DNA of 64,000 nt from Leptolyngbya sp. PLA1 (GTDB taxonomy: Bacteria > Planctomycetota > Phycisphaerae > Phycisphaerales > UBA1924): contig QWIH01000013.1 of NCBI GenBank assembly GCA_021405315.1, positions 1 to 64,000 on the forward strand, read 5' to 3'. The notes beneath the pieces are model-generated. The model saw only the letters and a program-made list of their open reading frames with translations, did no database searches and was not told the origin of the DNA. Made by a program: the position numbers and the translations under genes. How positions within the stretch are numbered: the stretch's first letter is position 1; each line of letters starts with the position of its first letter. This document shows, one piece after another, positions 17,007 to 25,178 of this stretch.

Positions 17007-18863
17007 TCAGCGGGGGCTCTGGGCCTTCCGGCGGGCCGCGAGCCGCTTCCCCGCGGCGTCGATGGCGTCCACGGTTTCGCGCAGGGTCAGGAGCCCCATC
17101 GCGGAGGCATCCACCGGCTGGTGGGCATCCCACGTCGCCGCCCGGATGCCCCAGGCCGCCCGGGCCGGCTCCAGGGCCAGCGAGGTCACCGCCTCGTCCG
17201 CGGCGAGTTGCCGGGCGAACCGCGCCCCCGCCACCACGCGCGCCAACTGGGGCAGCAGGTCCTCGTCCCCGGTCAGCCTCTCGTCCGCGAGCATCCGGGC
17301 GAGGAACGAGAGCGGACGCAAGGACTGCCAGGTGGGGCGCCGGGCCCCCTCGCCGGAGAGCACAAGCCCTCCCGCAAGGTCCAGGGCGTCCGGCTCATCG
17401 CCCCCAACCTGCACCCGCCAGCACTGCTCACGCATCTCGCGGAGCGCGATCGAGGCGGGCAGGTCGCCGGGTCCCGCGAGCATGAGTTCCGCCAGGCCCA
17501 GCCAGGGCATCTGCGCCACCAGCTTCTCCGGGGGCGTCTCCCGGAACACCGATCGCACCGCGCGCTGCGCCTGCTCCCACGCCGGGTTCACCTCGGCGGG
17601 CGACGCCTGGGCGGCATCGACCGCTCGCGCCGCCAGCGCGAGCGCCACCACGCCCCGATGTCTTGGGTCGGTTTTCTCATCCCACTGTGCGTTGCCGAAC
17701 CTGCCCGACACCGCCGTGTCGAGCCGCGCCAGTCGCGTCTCGTCGACGCGTGGCGTCTCTCCTCCCGCCAGCAACTCGCGGATGGCCAGCAGCGAGAGCG
17801 CTTCCGCCGCGGGATTGCCCCACGCGCTGGGGATCGCTTCCTTTGCCTTGAAGCCCGTCACAGGAGCGGGGGCCGCGGCGGTGGGATCGCGCAGCACAAC
17901 CTGCACGAGCGTCATGGCCGCCGCCCGTGCCGAGCGGGCCTGATCCGAGGCGCCGCGCCAGTTCGCGTACTCCGCGAGCACATAGGCCGTGAGGGCGGCG
18001 TCGTCGGCGTCGGCATTCTGGGCATTCCCCGTGAGATACTGGTACTGCCCGAGACACCCGTCATCCCACACGCGCTGGCACAGGTGGTCTGCGACGCGAT
18101 CGGCAAGCTCCCTCAACGCCGGGAGCGTGATGCCGCTCGGGGGCACGACGCGCCCGCCACGGGTGAGAAACACCGGCTCCCCGCCCGACGCGAGCGTCGC
18201 GATCTGCGAGGTGCGGGCCCGGTAGTAGGTGAGCCCGAACTTCGCCGAGGCGGCGCCGGCCTCAGAGTCCGGCACGCCGGGGATCGCGGCGGCCGCGTCA
18301 CCCGCGGCCGAGGCCACGCACGCCTGCAGCGCGCGGGGGGAGTCCAGCCCGCTCCCCAGCATCCACAACGGAAGCATGCCGGTCGTCACCTCGCCCTTGC
18401 GAACAACGATCGCATCCAGGCCCGGCTCGGTCACGGTGGCGGCGTCGGCGAAGGTCTCGCACCGGATCGGTACCATCGCGCCCGCCAGCTCCATCGTCAT
18501 CGTCGAGGACGCGATGAGCGACGCGCGATGGTCGGCCTCCACCACATCCCTGCCCGGCGGCAAGCTTCGATCCAGCTCCGCGAGCAGCGCATCGCACGCC
18601 GCGGCCAGCGAGCCGTCCCCCTCCCACGACTGCCCGCGCGCCACCGGCGTGTTGTTGATCCGCAGGATGACCTCGACCCCTGTCAGCCTCGCCACCCGGG
18701 GCGGCTCGGGTTGCTCCCCACGCACGCGCGCCTGGGCAAAGCGGAAGGCCCGCATGGCGTCCGCCGCTCCGGGCGGCGAAAGGTCCGGGAAGGTCGGGGC
18801 GGGCGTTTGCGCCCGGGCGTGTGTTGGCCAGACGCACGGTGTTGCCAGCACGCCACACGCCAC
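17007..18863 (-). CDS. exported protein of unknown function, start uncertain
   Basis: About 618 residues if GTG 18863 is used; the frame is open up to ATG 19049, but that end overlaps a small gene and its promoter on the other strand. A hydrophobic stretch followed by THARAQ suggests a signal peptide; a CTG near 18899 would give a more typical one. The body is alpha-helical with repeated Ala/Leu/Arg helices (ADDAALTAYVLAEYANW, GVVALALAARAV), reminiscent of alpha/alpha-toroid proteins. No catalytic motif recognised. Gene alone, upstream of gyrA on the same strand. Confidence 0.65.
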   Translation of the reverse strand: MACGVLATPCVWPTHARAQTPAPTFPDLSPPGAADAMRAFRFAQARVRGEQPEPPRVARLTGVEVILRINNTPVARGQSWEGDGSLAAACDALLAELDRSLPPGRDVVEADHRASLIASSTMTMELAGAMVPIRCETFADAATVTEPGLDAIVVRKGEVTTGMLPLWMLGSGLDSPRALQACVASAAGDAAAAIPGVPDSEAGAASAKFGLTYYRARTSQIATLASGGEPVFLTRGGRVVPPSGITLPALRELADRVADHLCQRVWDDGCLGQYQYLTGNAQNADADDAALTAYVLAEYANWRGASDQARSARAAAMTLVQVVLRDPTAAAPAPVTGFKAKEAIPSAWGNPAAEALSLLAIRELLAGGETPRVDETRLARLDTAVSGRFGNAQWDEKTDPRHRGVVALALAARAVDAAQASPAEVNPAWEQAQRAVRSVFRETPPEKLVAQMPWLGLAELMLAGPGDLPASIALREMREQCWRVQVGGDEPDALDLAGGLVLSGEGARRPTWQSLRPLSFLARMLADERLTGDEDLLPQLARVVAGARFARQLAADEAVTSLALEPARAAWGIRAATWDAHQPVDASAMGLLTLRETVDAIDAAGKRLAARRKAQSPR

Positions 18864-18983
18864 GATGACGGCGCACCACGCGCGACACCCGCCGCCGGCC
18901 CTCAGGACCGGTAACCGTGTGGAAATCCCGGTCGGCAGGCCACCCGCGGAGGGATCGCCTTGCTGGCACGCCGGTTGCCAAGG

Positions 18984-18989
18984 TAGAGT
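18984..18989 (+). promoter_or_regulatory. -10 box TAGAGT of small ORF
   Basis: TAGAGT 25 nt before ATG 19015, inside the open 5' extension of the opposite-strand gene. Confidence 0.35.
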
Positions 18990-19014
18990 GACAATCCAAG
19001 AAGAGAGGGATGCC

Positions 19015-19095
19015 ATGAAACTGATGCTCGCCATGACCGACTCTCGCAAGCGCGTCCTCGTGCTTTGCCTGTTCAGCTTCCTCGCCCTGTGCTAG
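19015..19095 (+). CDS. candidate 26-residue hydrophobic peptide
   Basis: Short frame from ATG 19015 to TAG: a charged N-terminus (TDSRKR) followed by a hydrophobic stretch VLVLCLFSFLALC. It has a -10-like TAGAGT and a purine-rich ribosome site (GAGAGGGA) at good spacing. Length and shape fit a small single-pass membrane peptide or a leader peptide. It lies divergent to the unknown exported-protein gene and 86 nt before an aminotransferase with its own promoter. Coding status is unproven. Confidence 0.4.
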   Translation: MKLMLAMTDSRKRVLVLCLFSFLALC

Positions 19096-19168
19096 CCCGC
19101 CCCGCAGTGTAAGACCCTCGCAGCCGTGGCCCGACAGGCGCGGCCCGTGCCCGTTTTTGCCCGGTGGG

Positions 19169-19174
19169 TACCAT
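19169..19174 (+). promoter_or_regulatory. -10 box TACCAT, leaderless aminotransferase
   Basis: TACCAT ends 7 nt before ATG 19182, no Shine-Dalgarno between. Confidence 0.45.
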
Positions 19175-19181
19175 CCGGGCC

Positions 19182-20438
19182 ATGTCACACCCGACCACTC
19201 CCGGCGTCTTCCGCGACCTTCCGTTCATGGGGGTCATCCACGTCAATAACCAGGCGATGCTCGCGGGCTGGAAGATGGGCGACCCGGCGTGGTCGAACCT
19301 CGGCCAGGGTCAGCCCGAGGTCGGGGAGATGGCCGGCGCCCCGCCCCGCTTCAAGAGCCTCCAGATCGACCCCGCGGATCACGCCTACGGCCCTGTCGAG
19401 GGCATCCCGGAGTACCGCCAGGCCATCGCGGACCACTACAACCGGCTCTTCCGCGCCGGCAAGCCGTCCAAGTACACGATGCACAACGTCTGCGTGGCGC
19501 CGGGAGGGCGTGCGGCCCTGACGAGGCTCGCCGCCACGCTCGACAGAACGCGACTGGGCTTCTTCACGCCGGACTACACCGCGTACGAGGACATGCTGAC
19601 CACGTTCGCGCGCATCGAGCCCGTGCGGATCGAACTCCGCGCCGAGCGGGGCTTCCGGATCGATCCGGCCGAGCTCGACCAGCGCGTGCAGCAGGACCGG
19701 CTCAACGCCCTGCTCATCTCCAATCCCTGCAACCCCACCGGCGTCGCGATCCGTGGCGAGGAGCTCGGCGCGTGGGTCCGCATGGCGCGGACGCGTCGGA
19801 CCGTGCTGCTCATGGACGAGTTCTACTCACACTTCGTATACGCCCCGGACATGCAGGGCCCGGTCTCGACCGCCGCCCACGTGGAGGACGTGAACGAGGA
19901 CCCCGTCGTCATCACCGACGGCCTGACCAAGTGCTTCCGCTACCCGGGGTGGCGCTCGGGGTGGATCCTCGCGCCCGAGCACATCATCCGGACGCTCACC
20001 GCCGCGGGGAGCTTCATCGATGGTGGAGCCAGCCGCCCCATCCAGCGGGCGGGCATCGAGGTGCTCTCCCCCGCCCGGGCGGACCAGGAGACCAACGCGC
20101 TTCGCACGGTCTTCGCCCGCAAGCAGCAGATCACCGTGCGGGCACTCCGAGAGATGGGTGTGAAGTTCCCCGCGGAGCCCGTGAGCACCTTCTACGCGTT
20201 CGGCGACGTCTCCGGCCTGCCCGCGCCCCTCAACACGGGCGAAGGGTTCATGCGCGAGGGCTTCAAGCACCGCGTGCTCACGGTGCCGGGCGAGTTCTTC
20301 GACGTGGACCCGGGCCGAACACGCCGGGGCCCCTCTCGGCTGGGGAGCATGGTGCGATTCTCCTTCGGCCCGCCACAGGAGAACCTTGAAGCAGGGCTCG
20401 GTCGGCTCGCGGAGATGGTGCGGAAGCACCGCGGGTAA
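19182..20438 (+). CDS. class I/II PLP-dependent aminotransferase
   Basis: 418 residues. PLP-fold type I landmarks: ISNPCNPTG, LLMDEFYSHF (Asp for the pyridine nitrogen), and the Schiff-base lysine in TDGLTKCFRYPGWRSGW, whose second Arg would bind substrate carboxylate. Cytosolic amino-acid aminotransferase; substrate not assignable from motifs. A single transcription unit, convergent with cinA 32 nt away. Confidence 0.88.
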   Translation: MSHPTTPGVFRDLPFMGVIHVNNQAMLAGWKMGDPAWSNLGQGQPEVGEMAGAPPRFKSLQIDPADHAYGPVEGIPEYRQAIADHYNRLFRAGKPSKYTMHNVCVAPGGRAALTRLAATLDRTRLGFFTPDYTAYEDMLTTFARIEPVRIELRAERGFRIDPAELDQRVQQDRLNALLISNPCNPTGVAIRGEELGAWVRMARTRRTVLLMDEFYSHFVYAPDMQGPVSTAAHVEDVNEDPVVITDGLTKCFRYPGWRSGWILAPEHIIRTLTAAGSFIDGGASRPIQRAGIEVLSPARADQETNALRTVFARKQQITVRALREMGVKFPAEPVSTFYAFGDVSGLPAPLNTGEGFMREGFKHRVLTVPGEFFDVDPGRTRRGPSRLGSMVRFSFGPPQENLEAGLGRLAEMVRKHRG

Positions 20439-20470
20439 CTTCCCGGCTCACGGGGAGCAAGCCCGGTGCC

Positions 20471-21769
20471 TCAGGGGTGCTCTTGCCGGAGCAGCTTCAC
20501 CGGGCCCACGCCCGCCAGCCGCTGGCGGAGCATCGCGAGCGCCGCTTTGCAGGCCCAGTCCCGGACCGCACCGCGCGCGCCGGACATCCGAAACCGCCGG
20601 GCATCGACATCACGCCCGCGCGAGGCGAGCGCGATCCACACGGTGCCCACGGGCTTCCCCGCGGAGCCCCCGCCCGGGCCGGCGATGCCCGTGACCGCGA
20701 GACAGTGATCCACGCCCAGCCTCGCAAGCCCTCCCCGCGCCATCGCGGCGGCGGCCTCCTCGCTCACGGCGCCGGGGCCGCCCTCGGCGAGGATCGCGGC
20801 CTCGACCCCCGCGAGCGCCGTCTTCATCCCGTTGGAGTACGTCACAAGCCCGCCCATGAAGACGGTCGACGCGCCCGCGGGGTCCGTGAGCATCTGCCCG
20901 AGCATGCCCCCGGTGCAACTCTCCACCACACCCACCGTCTGCCCCGCGGCCTGCGCGAGCCCGAGCACGGCATCCGGCAGCGTCACGTCCCCCTCGCCGA
21001 AGACAAACTCCCCGGCCCGCGCCCTCACCTCTCTCGCCGCGGTCTCCATCAGGGCGTCGGCCTCTTCGCGCGACAGGGGCCCCTCGTATCGCAGGCGGCA
21101 GGACACCACGCCGCCGGACGCCGTCGTGCCCAGCAGCGGCGAGCGATCCCGGGCCATGAGTCCGCCCAGCCTGGTGGCCAGGTCCGATTCGCCGATGCCG
21201 AAGGTGTGGAGGACCCTCGTGCGGACCGTGCGGCCCGGGGGCGGTCGCAGCCGGGGGACCACGCACGAACTCCACATGGGCCGCGCCTCCCCGGGCGGGC
21301 CGGGAAGGCAGAACACCTCGCACGAACCGATGGACGCCATGAGCCCCGGGGCTGTGCCATGCAGATTCTGGAGCGCCACGGCGGAGGCGGGCCGGAGCGC
21401 CTGCACCGCGTTGATCGCCGGCATCTCCCGCCCGCGCCCGGTGAACCACGCACGCACCTGCGCCATCGAAACCGGGTCCTCGACCAGCGCCTCCCCCACC
21501 GCCTCGGCGAGGGCCTGCCTCGTGAGATCATCCGCGGTGGGCCCCAGCCCGCCCGTGGAGACGATGAGGTCCACCTTCGAGGCCAGACGGCGGAGCGTGC
21601 CAGCGTGGGCCTCCAGATCATCCGGCACCGTCACGTGCTCGACGGTCACGATGCCGAGGTCCGCCAGCGCAGAGGCGATCCACTTCGAGTTGGTGTCCAG
21701 GGTCTGCCCGAGCGTGAGCTCATCGCCGATCGAGAGCAGTGCCGCGGTGCCGTGCGCCGTCGTCGTCAT
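20471..21769 (-). CDS. cinA: CinA-family protein / NMN amidohydrolase
   Basis: 432 residues, two domains. N-terminal molybdopterin-binding-like domain (about 1-170): SIGDELTLGQTLDTNSKW and STGGLGPTADDLTR. C-terminal PncC domain (about 270-432): VVESCTGGMLGQ with the catalytic Ser, a YSNGMKTALAGV segment and the AVTGIAGPGGG loop. PncC deamidates nicotinamide mononucleotide to recycle pyridine nucleotides; full-length CinA proteins may also have ADP-ribose pyrophosphatase activity. Cytosolic. ATG follows a TACGCT box by 6 nt without ribosome site. Confidence 0.93.
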   Translation of the reverse strand: MTTTAHGTAALLSIGDELTLGQTLDTNSKWIASALADLGIVTVEHVTVPDDLEAHAGTLRRLASKVDLIVSTGGLGPTADDLTRQALAEAVGEALVEDPVSMAQVRAWFTGRGREMPAINAVQALRPASAVALQNLHGTAPGLMASIGSCEVFCLPGPPGEARPMWSSCVVPRLRPPPGRTVRTRVLHTFGIGESDLATRLGGLMARDRSPLLGTTASGGVVSCRLRYEGPLSREEADALMETAAREVRARAGEFVFGEGDVTLPDAVLGLAQAAGQTVGVVESCTGGMLGQMLTDPAGASTVFMGGLVTYSNGMKTALAGVEAAILAEGGPGAVSEEAAAAMARGGLARLGVDHCLAVTGIAGPGGGSAGKPVGTVWIALASRGRDVDARRFRMSGARGAVRDWACKAALAMLRQRLAGVGPVKLLRQEHP

Positions 21770-21775
21770 CCCGCA

Positions 21776-21781
21776 AGCGTA
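21776..21781 (-). promoter_or_regulatory. -10 box TACGCT, leaderless cinA
   Basis: TACGCT ends 6 nt before the cinA ATG at 21769. Confidence 0.5.
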
Positions 21782-21795
21782 AGGCCCGGACGGCG

Positions 21796-22785
21796 CTAGC
21801 GGTCCTTCACCTTGTAGCCCTGCCCCGCGCGCTCCATGGCGATCATCGCGGCGCCGAACACGCCCGCGGTGTCCTCCAGCGTGCTCTCCACCACATCCAC
21901 CTTCTTGCAGGCGTCCGGGAACGCCACGTCGCGCACGACCTTCTCCACCCGTTCGACGAAGGCCGGCCCCAGCGCCTCGGTCAGTCCGCCCCCGAGCACC
22001 ACCCGGGGCAGGCTCAGCAGCGTCACGATGCTCCCGATGGACTGCCCGAGCAGGACCGCGGCTTCGTCGATCACCTCCACCACCAGCTTGTCCTCGCGCT
22101 CGCCCTCGCGATAGTGCCGCGCCAGCGTGCGGGACTTGATCTTGCCGAGGTCATCGCCGACCTCGGCGGTGATCTTGGTCTTCTGATTGGCCTGGATGAG
22201 CCGAACAAGGCGATCGACGATCGATGTCCGCGAGCAGTTGTTCTCCAGCGAACGGATGCCCCGGGGCAGGTTGGGGAAGAGGATGGTGTGCCCGATCTCG
22301 CCCGCGGTCCAGAAGTGCCCGTAGTAGAGCGAGCCGTTGAGGATCAGCCCGCCCCCGATGCCGGTGCCGAGCCACACGCCCAGCAGGTTCTTCGCGTTCT
22401 TGCCGTTGCCCAGCTTGTTCTCGCCGTACACGGCGACGTTCACGTCGTTGTCGAGGTACGACTTCACGCGCATGCGCTTGGTCAGCAGATCCGCGAGGGG
22501 GACGTCGTCCCACCGGAGGTTCACCGCCTCCAGCACCACGCCCCGGTCCGGGTCCACCGCGCCCGGCGCGCCGATGCCGAGCCCCCCGAGGTCCGACACC
22601 GCGATCCCCGCGGCTTCGCACGCCTCCTCAACCCCCGCGAGGATGCGTCCCAGCACGCCCTCGAGCTTTTCCTCGGCCTTGGTCTTGCGCTTGGCCTCGG
22701 AGAGGAGGCGCAGGTCCGGCGAGATGATCCCGATCTGGATGTTGGTGCCGCCCAGGTCGACACCGGCGAAGGGTTTGGGGGGCAT
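21796..22785 (-). CDS. ROK family sugar kinase lacking zinc motif
   Basis: 329 residues from the ATG behind GAGGAG. The ATPase-fold signature starts FAGVDLGGTNIQIGI, then GIGAPGAVD, DNDVNVAVYGE (catalytic Asp), GTGIGGGLILNG, GEIGH and late VVLGGGLTEAL. This is the glucokinase/ROK kinase pattern: ATP-dependent 6-phosphorylation of a hexose. The zinc-binding CxCGxxGCxE that normally follows GExGH is absent, replaced by RGIRSLENNCSRTSI. Glucokinase is the default guess. The gene shares a bidirectional intergenic region with the HIT gene. Confidence 0.85.
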   Translation of the reverse strand: MPPKPFAGVDLGGTNIQIGIISPDLRLLSEAKRKTKAEEKLEGVLGRILAGVEEACEAAGIAVSDLGGLGIGAPGAVDPDRGVVLEAVNLRWDDVPLADLLTKRMRVKSYLDNDVNVAVYGENKLGNGKNAKNLLGVWLGTGIGGGLILNGSLYYGHFWTAGEIGHTILFPNLPRGIRSLENNCSRTSIVDRLVRLIQANQKTKITAEVGDDLGKIKSRTLARHYREGEREDKLVVEVIDEAAVLLGQSIGSIVTLLSLPRVVLGGGLTEALGPAFVERVEKVVRDVAFPDACKKVDVVESTLEDTAGVFGAAMIAMERAGQGYKVKDR

Positions 22786-22801
22786 GAGGACTCCTCGGCC
22801 C

Positions 22802-22807
22802 AGAGTA
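22802..22807 (-). promoter_or_regulatory. -10 box TACTCT of ROK kinase gene
   Basis: TACTCT 16 nt before ATG 22785, leaving a very short leader with GAGGAG. Confidence 0.4.
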
Positions 22808-22860
22808 TCGGCCCGGCGCGGGCGCGGGTGCAGCCGGGGTTGTCGCCAGCAGGCGGACCG

Positions 22861-22866
22861 TACGCT
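22861..22866 (+). promoter_or_regulatory. -10 box TACGCT, leaderless HIT gene
   Basis: TACGCT ends 6 nt before ATG 22873, no ribosome site. Confidence 0.5.
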
Positions 22867-22872
22867 TCGGGC

Positions 22873-23418
22873 ATGACGCAGCAGCCCACTCCGGAAGGCC
22901 CCCGCGCCCTGCAAGCCCCGTGGAGGCTGGACTACCTCGAAGCCGCGGACAAGTCGGAGAGGACCGCGGGCGCCCCCAAGGCCGGGTCCGGGTCCTTTCT
23001 GCTGGACGCCTGGAGCGCCCCGTCGGATGACCGGCACACCCACGTGATCTATCGCGATGCGCACGGCCTCATCATGCTCAACCGGTACCCCTACGCCAAC
23101 GGACATCTGCTCGTCGCGCTCGGAGAGCCCCGGCCCACGCTGCTGGACTACACCCCGGCGCAGCGCACCGCGCTGTGGGCCCTCGTGGAAACCGCGACGG
23201 ACCTGATGCAGCGCACGCTCGAACCGCAGGGGATCAACCTGGGAATCAACCAGGGCCGGGCCGCGGGCGCGGGCGTGCCGCAGCATCTGCATGTGCACCT
23301 CGTGCCCCGCTGGTCCGGCGACGTGAACTTCCTCACGACCGTGGGCGAGGTCCGCGTGATACCGGGATCACTGGATCGCATGGCGGCGAGGTACCGGGCC
23401 GTGGCCGCGACCCGCTAG
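22873..23418 (+). CDS. HIT-family nucleotide hydrolase/phosphorylase
   Basis: 181 residues. The histidine-triad motif is complete in QHLHVHLVPRW (HxHxHxx), preceded by LMLNRYPYANGHLLVAL and GINLGINQGRAAGAGVP, the usual HIT order. The approximately 40-residue N-terminal extension resembles the Ap4A-phosphorylase-like HIT subgroup. Likely cleaves or transfers a nucleotide from dinucleoside polyphosphates or adenylates, in the cytosol. ATG chosen because a TACGCT box sits 6 nt upstream. The stop overlaps the convergent zinc-ribbon gene by 4 nt. Confidence 0.9.
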   Translation: MTQQPTPEGPRALQAPWRLDYLEAADKSERTAGAPKAGSGSFLLDAWSAPSDDRHTHVIYRDAHGLIMLNRYPYANGHLLVALGEPRPTLLDYTPAQRTALWALVETATDLMQRTLEPQGINLGINQGRAAGAGVPQHLHVHLVPRWSGDVNFLTTVGEVRVIPGSLDRMAARYRAVAATR

Positions 23419-24047
23419 CCGAACTTGTGCCCGCAGTTGCCGCAGAACTTCGCGGTTCCGGAGTTGTCCGCGTCGCAGTTCGGGCAGGTGAGACGTCGCT
23501 TCACCTCGGCGCCGCACTCGCCGCAGAACTTGCCCGTGACCTTCGCACCGCAGGCACACGTCGCCGCGTCGACGGGCTTCCCGTCCGGCTGCATCATGTC
23601 GATGTTCTTGGCCATGTCGCCCTGGCGGGCCTGGCGCCACATGTGCTCCGCGGTGACCGTGTTCTGGGCCGCGACCATCTCCTCCTGCAGGTCTGGCGCG
23701 CACTTCTCGCACATGTTCCGCGTGTCGTTCCAGCACGCCGCGGGGCACACCCACTTCCCGCAGCGTCCGCAGAGCTTGAAGTGCTGCTTCATCTCCGCGA
23801 CCGCTGCCTTCAGGGCCTCGTCGCGCTCCTTGCCCCGGAGCAGGTCCTGGGCGTTGTCCTTCGCGCTCCCGAACCCGCCGAGGAACGACGACGCGGAGGA
23901 CAGCAGCGAGCCCGCGATGCCGATCTTGCTCGCCCGGAACGGTGACATGAGCCCCGTGCCGCACCCGTCGCAATAGAACTCGAACTGGTACCCGGTGTTC
24001 GTCGAGCGGTCGGCGTAGTTGTTCGTGAACTCGATGAGGCTGCCCAT
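23415..24047 (-). CDS. multi-zinc-ribbon cytosolic protein
   Basis: 210 residues, ATG behind AAGGAG. Cysteine pairs suggest several zinc sites: YCDGCG, LCGRCGKWVCP, MCEKCAP, ACGAKVTGKFCGECGAE and LTCPNCDADNSGTAKFC, the last two forming a double zinc ribbon (about 160-210). A Ser/Gly segment AGSLLSSASSFLGGFG lies in the middle. No enzymatic motif; zinc ribbons of this type usually mediate protein or nucleic acid contacts. Function unknown. Confidence 0.75.
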   Translation of the reverse strand: MGSLIEFTNNYADRSTNTGYQFEFYCDGCGTGLMSPFRASKIGIAGSLLSSASSFLGGFGSAKDNAQDLLRGKERDEALKAAVAEMKQHFKLCGRCGKWVCPAACWNDTRNMCEKCAPDLQEEMVAAQNTVTAEHMWRQARQGDMAKNIDMMQPDGKPVDAATCACGAKVTGKFCGECGAEVKRRLTCPNCDADNSGTAKFCGNCGHKFG

Positions 24048-24121
24048 GGATGCTCCTTGTCGGCTGCGGTGCATTGTCGGCGCTCGGACGCCCCGTCGCA
24101 AGCCCCCTCTTCTCGAAAACC

Positions 24122-24127
24122 TACGCT
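24122..24127 (+). promoter_or_regulatory. -10 box TACGCT, leaderless class IV aminotransferase
   Basis: TACGCT ends 6 nt before GTG 24134. Confidence 0.5.
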
Positions 24128-24133
24128 CCCCCC

Positions 24134-25024
24134 GTGATCGTCCACCTCAACGGCTCACTGATCCCCAGCGCCCACGCCTCCATTTCCCCGCTCGACCGGG
24201 GGTTCCTCCTCGGCGACGGCCTCTACGAGGGCCTTCGGGCCTTCGACGGCCGCGTGGTCTCGCTCGCCCGTCACGCCGAACGCCTCCGCGCAGGGCTTGC
24301 CCTCGCCGGCATCCCGTGGGACGTCGCGGAGCTCGGCCCCATCTGCCACACGCTCATCGAGGCCAACCACGCGCCGGACTGCTTCATCTATCTTCAGGTG
24401 ACGCGCGGTGCTCCTGCGCCGGGGCAACCCCCGCGGGCTCGCGTGCTGAGCGGAAAGGTCACCCCCACCGTCTTCGCCTACGCCGTCCCCGCGCCGGCGC
24501 TCTCGGCCTATCCCCCGGTCCCGTCAAAGTCCGCCCGGACCGTCGTCGACCAGCGCTGGCTGCTGGGCCACGTGAAGTCCATCTCGCTCATGGGGGGCGT
24601 CATCGGCGCCATGGAGGCACACGCCCACGGCGCGGACGACGCCGTGCTCATCCGATCACGCCCCGATGGTGACTTCGCCGCCGAGGGCACTTCGGCCAAC
24701 CTCATCGCCGTCTTCGAGTCGCCGCATGGCAGCGACATTGTGACCCCACCCCTGGGCCACTGCCCCATCCTCGCCGGGGTGACCCGCGACCTGCTCCTGG
24801 AAGCCTGCGCCGGCTCCTCCCTCCGGATCGTGGAGCGCCCCATCCCGGCGGAATCGCTCCCCCGGGCCACGGAGCTTCTGCTCTGCGGCACGCTCACCAT
24901 GGTGACCTCTATCACCTCCTTGAACGGCACGCCCGTGGGCAGCGGCAAGCCGGGTCCCATCGCCCTGGCTCTGCTACACGCCCTCTGCGACCGAATCCGA
25001 GCCGAAAAGCGGGCGATCTCCTAA
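24134..25024 (+). CDS. class IV aminotransferase
   Basis: 296 residues from GTG 24134, chosen for the TACGCT box and because family members begin with the strand IVHLNGSLIP. Class IV landmarks: DRGFLLGDGLYEGLRAFDGR, the PLP lysine in HVKSISLMGGV, and AEGTSANLIAVF. The group includes branched-chain aminotransferase, D-amino-acid aminotransferase and aminodeoxychorismate lyase; the length is nearest to the last two, and which one is unclear. Cytosolic. Confidence 0.88.
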   Translation: MIVHLNGSLIPSAHASISPLDRGFLLGDGLYEGLRAFDGRVVSLARHAERLRAGLALAGIPWDVAELGPICHTLIEANHAPDCFIYLQVTRGAPAPGQPPRARVLSGKVTPTVFAYAVPAPALSAYPPVPSKSARTVVDQRWLLGHVKSISLMGGVIGAMEAHAHGADDAVLIRSRPDGDFAAEGTSANLIAVFESPHGSDIVTPPLGHCPILAGVTRDLLLEACAGSSLRIVERPIPAESLPRATELLLCGTLTMVTSITSLNGTPVGSGKPGPIALALLHALCDRIRAEKRAIS

Positions 25025-25178
25025 CGGGGTCCGAAACCTCTCGGCGGCCACCACTTCACAATTTCAAACTCAAAGTGGCGACTTTGGTGGCCGTCTGCGC
25101 CGTCTGTGGCACCTTTCCGGACGACGGCGCGCACGAGTTGCGCCGCCATGGGCCGGGTTTTGTTTGGAGAGGTGAGCC

